A stretch of DNA of 10,848 nucleotides from Novosphingobium sp. (GTDB taxonomy: Bacteria; Pseudomonadota; Alphaproteobacteria; Sphingomonadales; Sphingomonadaceae), in NCBI GenBank assembly GCA_020853995.1, contig JADYXV010000120.1:1-10848 (forward strand), given 5' to 3'. Positions 1-6,447 of this stretch are shown in pieces. Each line of letters opens with the position of its first letter. Within the stretch, counting starts at the first letter, position 1. The translations under genes and the position numbers were made by a program. The notes under the pieces were generated by a model that was given only the letters and a program-made list of their open reading frames with translations, searched no databases and was not told the DNA's origin.

Positions 1-72
1 GCTGAAGAAGAACAAAAGTTTGCCAATGACTTGCGCTGTGTAGCTGCGCGGGTGTCAGAGCTTTCGCACTGA
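1..72 (+). CDS. 3' end of an unidentified gene (partial)
   Basis: An open frame enters from the left edge and ends at a TGA at 70-72, giving 23 codons that end in ARVSELSH. The tail is charged and probably helical. The next start codon lies only 10 bases further on, so this gene is probably cotranscribed with dnaE2. In many alphaproteobacteria the gene in this position is imuB, the Y-family polymerase-like partner of DnaE2, but this tail does not look like the ImuB ends I know, which usually finish with an aromatic-rich stretch. I therefore do not name it. With so few codons, even the choice of frame is tentative. Confidence 0.4.
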   Translation, partial: AEEEQKFANDLRCVAARVSELSH

Positions 73-82
73 GCGGTGCCTG

Positions 83-3000
83 ATGCCCGAACCACCGCTT
101 ACCCCTGATCGCCGGCATATTGAGCCTTTCGAAGGTGCAGCACCGCCGCGCGCCGCCTTTGTCGAACTGGGACTTGCCAGTTGCTTTTCGTTCCTGCGTG
201 GCGCGTCTGATGCGATAGACCTTGTCACCGAGGCCCGAAGGCTTGGCTATGATGCTATTGGCATTGCTGACGTCAATACGCTGGCCGGAATTGTCCGGCT
301 GCATACCGAGGCGGAGGCGGCGCAGTTGCGCCCGGTCATCGGCTGCCGGATCGAAACAGTCGAAGGACTAACCTTCCTTGCCTATCCATCAGACCGCGCT
401 GCCTACGGGCGCTTGTGCAGTTTGATTTCCGCAGGACGGATGGCGCGGCTTGACGGGACCTGGCAGTCAAAAGGCGTATGCGAGATAGATATCGCGATGC
501 TGGCAGAACACACCGAAGGGTTGCAACTGGTTGTTGTTCCACCACGTGATTTGGATCAATCATTTACGCTTGATATTGAAAGCAACATCGTAGTCTTTCC
601 GGGGCAGGATCAAGAGAGTTTTGCTCAGGATTTCCACAGCCGTTCCGTGCCTTTTCCTCAGCTTATCCCCCTCCTTGTCAACAGGCTGCCCACTCTCGGC
701 TATTTGGCTGCAAGTTATCTTCATTCCGGCGATGATATTATCCGGATTGAGCGGTTAGCCAAGCTGGCGCACACGTATGGATTGGCGCTGCTGGCGACCA
801 ATGATGTGCTTTATAGTGTGGCTGAACGTCGTCCGTTGCAGGATGTGATGACCGCCATTCGCCATAAGACGACCGTTGCCGCCGCCGGACTTTTGCTGGA
901 GCCCAACGCAGAACGGCATTTGAAATCGCCCGAAGAAATGGTGCGGCTGTTTCAACGCTGGCCCCATGCGATTGTCGCCGCGAGGCAGCTCGCCGATGCC
1001 TGTCATTTTAACTTGAGCGAGTTAAGGTACGAATATCCCGAGGAAATCTGCCCTGATGGACGCGATCCGCAAGACTGGCTGGAAATGCAGACATGGCGCG
1101 GGGCCGACGAGCGCTATCCGGAGGGTGTGCCTGAAAGTGTCCGCGACACTTTGCGGCGCGAACTTGATCTCATCGCCAAGCTAAATCTTGCGACTTACTT
1201 TCTCACCATCAAGGATATCGTTGATTTTGCCAGAAACTGTGATCCGCCGATCTTGTGCCAAGGGCGCGGGTCAGCGGCCAATTCGGCGGTGTGTTTCTGC
1301 CTTGGCATAACCTCGGTCGATCCGGCCAAGCACGCTTTGCTGTTTGATCGTTTCATTTCCGAAGAGCGCAAGGAGCCGCCGGATATTGACGTCGATTTCG
1401 AGCATGAGCGGCGCGAGGAGGTCATCCAGTACATTTACCGCCGCTATGGCCGCCATCGTGCGGGCTTGTGCGCGACCGTGATCCACTATCGCCCGCGTAT
1501 GGCGATCCGCGAGGTGGGCAAGGCTATGGGCTTGTCCGAGGATGTCACCGGCGCTCTTGCACGTACCGTATGGGGCAGTTGGGGCCATGAAGTGGGAGAG
1601 CGCAATGTCGCACAAAGCGGCTTGAACGCAATGGACCCGCATTTGCGAAGGGTTCTGAAATTGGCTGAACAAATGATTGGTATGCCAAGGCATTTGTCAC
1701 AACATGTGGGTGGTTTCATCCTTACTCAAGGCCCGCTGACGCAAACGGTGCCGATTGGCAATGGCGCGATGGCAGAGCGCAGTTTCATTGAATGGGACAA
1801 GGATGATATCGAAGCGCTCGGCATTCTCAAAGTCGATGTGCTGGCGCTCGGTATGCTCACGTGCATCCGCAAATGCCTTGATCTTTTGGCCGTACATCAT
1901 GGCCGCGAACTGACGTTGGCAACTGTCCCGCGTGAGGACCCGGCGGTTTACGACATGCTATGCAAGGGGGATTCGCTGGGCGTGTTTCAGGTTGAAAGCC
2001 GTGCGCAGATGAACATGCTGCCACGCCTGCGCCCGCGCTGTTTCTATGATCTGGTGATCGAAGTTGCGATCGTACGGCCCGGTCCGATCCAGGGTGATAT
2101 GGTCCATCCGTACCTGAAGCGGCGGCGGGGCGAGGAGCGGGTAGAAATACCGGCACCGGGTCCGGAACACGGGCCACCCGACGAATTGACATCAATCCTT
2201 GCGCGGACCTTGGGCGTGCCGATTTTCCAGGAGCAAGCAATGAAAATTGCGCTGGATGCGGCACAGTTTTCCAGCCTTGAAGCCAACCGTCTGCGCAAGG
2301 CGATGGCCACTTTCCGGTCACGCGGGATGGTCCATGAACTGGAAGACATGATGGTCGGGCGCATGGTGCAGCGCGGCTATGATCCTGACTTTGCTGCTCG
2401 TTGCTTCAATCAGATCAAGGGTTTTGGCGAATATGGCTTCCCTGAAAGCCACTCAGCCAGTTTCGCGCATCTTGTCTATGTTTCGTCGTGGCTGAAGTGC
2501 CATTATCCTGCAGCGTTTGCCTGCGGGCTGCTCAATTCGCAACCTATGGGCTTTTACGCGCCGGCACAGATCGTGCGCGATGCGGCACAGCACGGGGTTG
2601 TAGTGCTGCCGGTCGATATCAATCATTCCGAATGGGATTGCACGTTGGAGCAGCGCGGGCAGGCGCTGCGGCTTGGGTTACGGCAAGTTGATGGCTTTCC
2701 TGAACATGCAGCCGCCATGCTGGTAGCCGCGCGGGCAGAGCAGGGCCCATTCCGCGATGTGGCCGCTCTCAAAGAGAGCGCTGCCTTGTCGCCTGCGCTG
2801 ATAGAGCGGCTTGCCGCAGCCGATGCGTTTGGTTCAATCAGCCTTTCGCGCAGGCAAGCGCTGTGGGACGCACGCAGCCTTGTGGCGGCCAAGGAATTGC
2901 CGCTGTTTGCCGCCGCCACCGCACGGTCCGAGGGGGAGGAGCGGGTGAGGGCGGTGCTGCCGGTGATGCCGCTATCAGAAGAGGTGGTTGCCGATTATCA

Positions 3001-3496
3001 AACGCATCGCCTGTCATTGAAGGCCCATCCGATGGCATTCTTGCGTGCAGGATTGGGTGACCGTGGCTTTGTGCGCGCGGCCGATCTTCGAAACCACAAA
3101 TTCCGTGCGAATGTGCAAGTGGCAGGCGTCGTTCTTGTGCGTCAGCGGCCGGGCAGTGCCAAGGGGGTCTGCTTCATCACGATTGAGGACGAAACCGGCG
3201 TCGTCAATCTGGTGATTTGGCCCGATCTTATGGAAAAGCAGCGCAAGGTGATCATGGGATCACGGCTGATGGAAGTGCGCGGGCGTGTTGAATACGATGA
3301 CGAGGTGATTCACGTCATCGCCACGCATCTGACTGACGCCAGCGCAAGGCTTGATGCGCTATCGGATGCCGAATGCCTTGTTCCGCAAATTGCGCGTGCG
3401 GACGAATGCAATCGCCCCATTCCGGAACGCGGCACCAATATGCGCGCCCACCCGCGCGACGTCCGCATCATCCCGAAATCACGTGATTTTCATTAA
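83..3496 (+). CDS. dnaE2: Error-prone DNA polymerase DnaE2 (ImuC), C-family
   Basis: A 1137-residue replicative-type (C-family) polymerase of the DnaE2/ImuC branch, which performs SOS-induced translesion synthesis and damage-induced mutagenesis with ImuA and ImuB. Residues about 27-250 form the PHP domain. The motif SFLRGAS near residue 37 and IADVNTLAG near 61 are the DnaE2-type, non-DnaE1 version of this domain. The palm carries GRGSAANS (394-401), PDIDVDF (433-439, catalytic Asp 436 and 438) and KVDVLALG with the third catalytic Asp at 585, so the active site looks complete. GFGEYGFPESH (780-790) is the conserved fingers region. LPLF at 939-942 could be a weak clamp-binding motif. An OB-fold lies at about 1010-1095 and the protein ends in the family-typical IIPKSRDFH. 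The length fits the family. The ATG at 83 lies 10 bases after the preceding stop and has only a weak ribosome site. Any LexA-controlled promoter would be to the left of the window. Confidence 0.96.
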   Translation: MPEPPLTPDRRHIEPFEGAAPPRAAFVELGLASCFSFLRGASDAIDLVTEARRLGYDAIGIADVNTLAGIVRLHTEAEAAQLRPVIGCRIETVEGLTFLAYPSDRAAYGRLCSLISAGRMARLDGTWQSKGVCEIDIAMLAEHTEGLQLVVVPPRDLDQSFTLDIESNIVVFPGQDQESFAQDFHSRSVPFPQLIPLLVNRLPTLGYLAASYLHSGDDIIRIERLAKLAHTYGLALLATNDVLYSVAERRPLQDVMTAIRHKTTVAAAGLLLEPNAERHLKSPEEMVRLFQRWPHAIVAARQLADACHFNLSELRYEYPEEICPDGRDPQDWLEMQTWRGADERYPEGVPESVRDTLRRELDLIAKLNLATYFLTIKDIVDFARNCDPPILCQGRGSAANSAVCFCLGITSVDPAKHALLFDRFISEERKEPPDIDVDFEHERREEVIQYIYRRYGRHRAGLCATVIHYRPRMAIREVGKAMGLSEDVTGALARTVWGSWGHEVGERNVAQSGLNAMDPHLRRVLKLAEQMIGMPRHLSQHVGGFILTQGPLTQTVPIGNGAMAERSFIEWDKDDIEALGILKVDVLALGMLTCIRKCLDLLAVHHGRELTLATVPREDPAVYDMLCKGDSLGVFQVESRAQMNMLPRLRPRCFYDLVIEVAIVRPGPIQGDMVHPYLKRRRGEERVEIPAPGPEHGPPDELTSILARTLGVPIFQEQAMKIALDAAQFSSLEANRLRKAMATFRSRGMVHELEDMMVGRMVQRGYDPDFAARCFNQIKGFGEYGFPESHSASFAHLVYVSSWLKCHYPAAFACGLLNSQPMGFYAPAQIVRDAAQHGVVVLPVDINHSEWDCTLEQRGQALRLGLRQVDGFPEHAAAMLVAARAEQGPFRDVAALKESAALSPALIERLAAADAFGSISLSRRQALWDARSLVAAKELPLFAAATARSEGEERVRAVLPVMPLSEEVVADYQTHRLSLKAHPMAFLRAGLGDRGFVRAADLRNHKFRANVQVAGVVLVRQRPGSAKGVCFITIEDETGVVNLVIWPDLMEKQRKVIMGSRLMEVRGRVEYDDEVIHVIATHLTDASARLDALSDAECLVPQIARADECNRPIPERGTNMRAHPRDVRIIPKSRDFH

Positions 3497-5979
3497 GTGC
3501 GAAGCCGTTCGATCCCCTGTGCCAGTGCGACATAGAGCTTGCCCATATCGGATGAAAGCAGCGTCACGCCCAGAGAATTGCCATCACGGGTAGAAAGTAG
3601 TTGGCGCAACATCGCTTCGAAATCGTGGATGTAACGGTTCACATGTTCACGGAAATCGCTCTCGGCCTCATAATGGGCTTGCACTGCTTTGGCTTCCGAC
3701 GTTTCCAGTAGCGATACGGCACGGCGTGTGAAGATACCCCGGTCGCCGCGCAGATAAGAGGCCCAAGCTGTCTCGGAGACGTCTGTCGACAATGCTTTGG
3801 CAATATCGATGGATGAGGAATTGAGGGAATCGGTGATAAGGGCGGCTCTGCGAGCGAACTCGTTGTCCACTTGCTCTTCTGCCCGTTCACGCGCACGGTT
3901 TACGCGCGCTTCCAGATTGCCGGCAAGTCCGTCGACCAAGGTCAATTGGTCACGCATCTGGATAGCCGTTTCCCGGCTTGCAGAAGCGGCAGCATCAATC
4001 GCCTGTTCAAGGCGACCAATCAGTTCGGCAGCCCGCCCTTGCATAACGCGACTGATCGCGGCGCTGCTCTCTTCGCCGAACTGCGCTGCCAATGCTTCAA
4101 TTTCCTTGGCGGTACTGGTGTGCAGGTCGGTTCCGGCCTTGCGGACCGCGTCCGAAAGGCTGGCGATTGCCCCGTTAAGCCGCTGTTCGATCTGCTCTGA
4201 AAGTGCAGCACTATCCTGCTTGGTCTCGGCCAAGGTTGTCTGTGCAGTGCGCAAATCTTCAAGCGTCGACGAAATTTCACTGTGTACGCCGCCAACAGTT
4301 TCGGACAGCGCACGGCCGCCATCACCAGCTTCGCGCAAGGTATCACGCAATGTGAACACGCGATTTTCCAAGCCCTTAAGCCCAGCCTCTGTGCTGCGCA
4401 GTGCTTCGGGCATCTGCATCCGGGTATGATCGCTGCCGGCTTGAATGATCTCGAGCAGACGAACCGCAGAATCGGTCAGGTCGCTAATCTGGGTATCCGT
4501 GCCAGTCATTGCCCGACGCATGTCGGAAAGCATGGCATTGATATCGGCAATAGCCTTCTCAACCGTTCCAACCGCTTTATTACCTTCTTCGCCCGAATTA
4601 CGAAGTACATCAGAGAAGGTGCTGACCTTATTGCTGATTTCGTCACAGGTCTGGGCAAGTTGGGCAACGTCTGCCACCTGCTTTTTGCGTTGTGTTTCGA
4701 TCGCCTGGTCAACCTCGGCAAGCTTTGCTGCCAGTGCTTGGGTTGCATCAAGCGCAGCCTTTTCAATCACAGCGCGGCGATGTGCAATGGCGCTGTCAAT
4801 CTCGCCAAGGCGCTGGTTGAGTGCTTGGCCATGTTCCATTGCTGCATTTTCGGCAGCAGCACGGCGCCGCGCGAGTTCTTCGTCAAGCTTCAACGCTTGC
4901 TGATCAAGCATGGCTGTGAGCGAACCGGCGGTCTCTTCGAACTGCGCCAAACGCTCAACCGATTGTCCCAGCAAGGCTTCGTGTTCCGCACCCAACTGGG
5001 CCAACGCATTGCGCAGTGACGTTGCATGTGCGTCCGTCCGCTCATTCCACGATGCAAGGGCGGCTTCTTCTGTCTGTGCGATGATTGATGCATGCTCGGC
5101 GCTCTGGGCTGACAGCGCTTCAAACCGGCCCTCGGCCAATTGCGCCAACTCTTCACTGGCTCGCGTGAACTGGTCGATCGATGCCTGCACGCGTTCGCGC
5201 ACAGATGCGACTTGCCGCTCACTTGCCAGCCCGAAATCATTAAGGCGTTGAAAACCGGCCACCATTTCTTCAAGTTGCAAGTGTGCCGTGCGGCCTGCAT
5301 TGCCAATGCTGTTAGTGACATCCTTGGCTGAATTGGCGATTACCGGAAGCTGACTGCGTAGCTTTTCCATGTTTTCCAGTGCACTGGCCGAAACGTCGCC
5401 AATCTGATCCACCCTTTGACGGTTCAGCGAGACCAGTTCTTCCAGCTTGCTGGCGCTTCCCGACAAGCGATCCACGGCAATGCGACCAAGCGCTTCAAGG
5501 TCGCGGCTTTGTGCGGCAATAAAATCACGGGCGAGCGACAATTCCGTGTTCACACTGGACAGCCGTTTTTCAAGCTGTGCGGATTCACGCGCCAATGATA
5601 GCGATATGTCACCAAAGCGGGTAGCCTCGCGTTTGCTTGTCCGCATCGCGACAAGCAAAACAATAAGCACGAGCAGCACCGGCATTGCCCATTGGGAAAC
5701 CCATGCGGCCCACTGTTGGGGGGCAATTACATTGTTGGACGGTACTATCACTGCCCAGACGAAAAATGCGCTCCACACGACGACCGCAACCATCGCCAAG
5801 ACTGGGCCGATCCAACTGAAATCTGTGGCAGGCGAGCGTTCGACGATTTCATCGTCAACCGTCCAAGACGAAGCCGAAAGCGATGCGCCACCGTCAAAAA
5901 CGGTCTCGGCGAAAGCCTCGGCCTGGCCGGCGTCCTGTTCGGCGCCATCGATCGGAATTATCCGTGTTCCCCCGTTCAT
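3493..5979 (-). CDS. Membrane-anchored long coiled-coil protein, TipN-like
   Basis: An 828-residue protein with no catalytic motif that I can see. The N-terminal ~50 residues are acidic and probably cytoplasmic. Two hydrophobic segments follow (about 54-78 and 94-112). The second is followed by the basic stretch MRTSKRE, which would place the rest in the cytoplasm. Residues about 125-690 are a near-continuous heptad-rich helix full of Ala, Leu, Glu, Gln and Arg. The last ~90 residues look like a separate compact end with LLSSDMGKLYVALAQ. Two N-terminal membrane spans plus a long coiled coil and about 830-890 residues is the architecture of Caulobacter TipN, which marks the new pole and directs division-site and flagellum placement. 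The match is by architecture, not by alignment, so no symbol is given. Chemoreceptor-like or KfrA-like coiled coils are alternatives. The ATG at 5977-5979 is the only start before an in-frame stop upstream. The ribosome site is weak. The 3' end overlaps dnaE2 by four bases, and a divergent promoter region separates it from the Hpt-like gene. Confidence 0.85.
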   Translation of the reverse strand: MNGGTRIIPIDGAEQDAGQAEAFAETVFDGGASLSASSWTVDDEIVERSPATDFSWIGPVLAMVAVVVWSAFFVWAVIVPSNNVIAPQQWAAWVSQWAMPVLLVLIVLLVAMRTSKREATRFGDISLSLARESAQLEKRLSSVNTELSLARDFIAAQSRDLEALGRIAVDRLSGSASKLEELVSLNRQRVDQIGDVSASALENMEKLRSQLPVIANSAKDVTNSIGNAGRTAHLQLEEMVAGFQRLNDFGLASERQVASVRERVQASIDQFTRASEELAQLAEGRFEALSAQSAEHASIIAQTEEAALASWNERTDAHATSLRNALAQLGAEHEALLGQSVERLAQFEETAGSLTAMLDQQALKLDEELARRRAAAENAAMEHGQALNQRLGEIDSAIAHRRAVIEKAALDATQALAAKLAEVDQAIETQRKKQVADVAQLAQTCDEISNKVSTFSDVLRNSGEEGNKAVGTVEKAIADINAMLSDMRRAMTGTDTQISDLTDSAVRLLEIIQAGSDHTRMQMPEALRSTEAGLKGLENRVFTLRDTLREAGDGGRALSETVGGVHSEISSTLEDLRTAQTTLAETKQDSAALSEQIEQRLNGAIASLSDAVRKAGTDLHTSTAKEIEALAAQFGEESSAAISRVMQGRAAELIGRLEQAIDAAASASRETAIQMRDQLTLVDGLAGNLEARVNRARERAEEQVDNEFARRAALITDSLNSSSIDIAKALSTDVSETAWASYLRGDRGIFTRRAVSLLETSEAKAVQAHYEAESDFREHVNRYIHDFEAMLRQLLSTRDGNSLGVTLLSSDMGKLYVALAQGIERLRT

Positions 5980-6051
5980 GGTGCGGAGCTTATCACGATT
6001 TCATTCAAGTTATAAACCCCGCCTTAACACTTCGGCCTTTAGCGGTGACAA
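5980..6051. promoter_or_regulatory. Divergent promoter region
   Basis: These 72 bases separate the starts of the coiled-coil gene (-) and the Hpt-like gene (+), so promoters for both should lie here. The palindrome TTATAA at 6010-6015, extended to TATAAA on the + strand, is a plausible -10 element in either direction. I see no convincing -35 partner. A CtrA-like site overlaps its right side and is listed separately. The region is visibly more AT-rich than the surrounding coding sequence. Confidence 0.5.
6013..6028 (+). promoter_or_regulatory. Possible CtrA-binding site
   Basis: TAAACCCCGCCTTAAC matches the alphaproteobacterial CtrA consensus TTAA-N7-TTAAC at 8 of 9 fixed positions (the second base is A instead of T). 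It overlaps the TATAAA -10-like element between two divergent genes, where a response regulator could repress or activate both. Short degenerate motifs like this arise by chance, so this is only a candidate. Confidence 0.3.
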
Positions 6052-6357
6052 ATGGCCTATGAAGGTGGATCTTTAGACGCGAACCTTGCCGCAGCAGCAG
6101 GGTACGATCCCGAGCTGATCCGCGAATTGCGGGCAGCTTTCATCGAAAGCGCCGAACGGCAGATCGATCTGTTGGGTCGCTCCCGTTGTGATGGCAACTG
6201 GCAGGTGGCAGCCATGCGACTGAAGGGGCTTGCCGCCAGCTTTCATGCCGATGGACTCCTGTCCCTTGCAGAAGAAGCATTGGAAACTGTGCCGGGAGAC
6301 CGGGCCGTGCTTCGCCGCCTGCATCAGATGCTCATTGATCTGACAGTTACCCCCTGA
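6052..6357 (+). CDS. Hpt-domain-like protein lacking the phospho-accepting His
   Basis: A 101-residue helical protein with the sequence pattern of a histidine phosphotransfer (Hpt) domain: a first helix ELRAAFIESAERQIDLL (about 25-41), then MRLKGLAASFHADGL (55-69) and a helix LSLAEEALE. Normal Hpt domains read AHxLKG here and the His carries the phosphate between a kinase and a response regulator. In this protein the His position is Met55, while LKG (57-59) is kept. His65 lies about 10 residues away and is not at the usual site. It may therefore be a non-phosphorylated binding protein. ATG 6052 is the first start after an in-frame TGA at 6046-6048, and the ribosome site is weak. It is the first gene of the + strand run and stands head-to-head with the TipN-like gene, so the two may share regulation. 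Confidence 0.75.
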   Translation: MAYEGGSLDANLAAAAGYDPELIRELRAAFIESAERQIDLLGRSRCDGNWQVAAMRLKGLAASFHADGLLSLAEEALETVPGDRAVLRRLHQMLIDLTVTP

Positions 6358-6395
6358 TCGTACTGGGGTTCCCCAAAGTTAACGTGTCGCTGTGC

Positions 6396-6424
6396 TTGGC
6401 AGCAGGCGCTCCAGCCCCTACGAT
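6396..6424 (+). promoter_or_regulatory. Possible sigma-70 type promoter
   Basis: TTGGCA (6396-6401, five of six to TTGACA) and TACGAT (6419-6424, four of six to TATAAT, including the important first, second and last bases) are separated by 17 bases. Transcription would start near 6431, giving a short leader that contains the GGAGG ribosome site of the next gene. This may give the last three genes of the run a promoter independent of the Hpt-like gene. Confidence 0.35.
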
Positions 6425-6433
6425 GTTACCGTT

Positions 6434-6438
6434 GGAGG
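6434..6438 (+). promoter_or_regulatory. Strong ribosome binding site fixing a TTG start
   Basis: GGAGG is a full Shine-Dalgarno core, 9 bases ahead of the TTG at 6448-6450. It is the best ribosome site in the window and is the main reason for accepting a TTG start for the next gene, since the first in-frame ATG lies about 50 codons inside the predicted domain. Confidence 0.65.
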
Positions 6439-6447
6439 CAGAGTTTT

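Noticed and set aside
83..832. Loss of PHP metal-binding residues in DnaE2 as an oddity
   Set aside because: Altered PHP motifs (SFLRGAS and a D-x-N in place of DH) are usual for the DnaE2 branch, so this is not unusual here.
1271..2364. Several - strand open frames of 100-154 codons inside dnaE2
   Set aside because: dnaE2 is clearly real across the whole span and these give low-complexity translations; they are shadows of GC-rich codon use.
3797..5019. Long + strand open frames (210 and 245 codons) opposite the coiled-coil gene
   Set aside because: They are antisense shadows of a repetitive, Ala/Glu/Gln-rich coding region; the translations are Ser/Arg/Ala or Cys/Phe-rich with no domain pattern and no ribosome sites.
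5968..5979. GTTCCCCCGTTC as an alphaproteobacterial LexA box near the coiled-coil gene start
   Set aside because: The known box is GTTC-N7-GTTC; the spacing here is 4 bases and the site lies inside the coding start.
6346..6376. ACCCC...GGGGT and GGGGTTCCCC as a terminator after the pseudo-Hpt gene
   Set aside because: The inner pairing leaves a two-base loop and the outer stem is only five pairs, and no T-run follows; it does not support a terminator.
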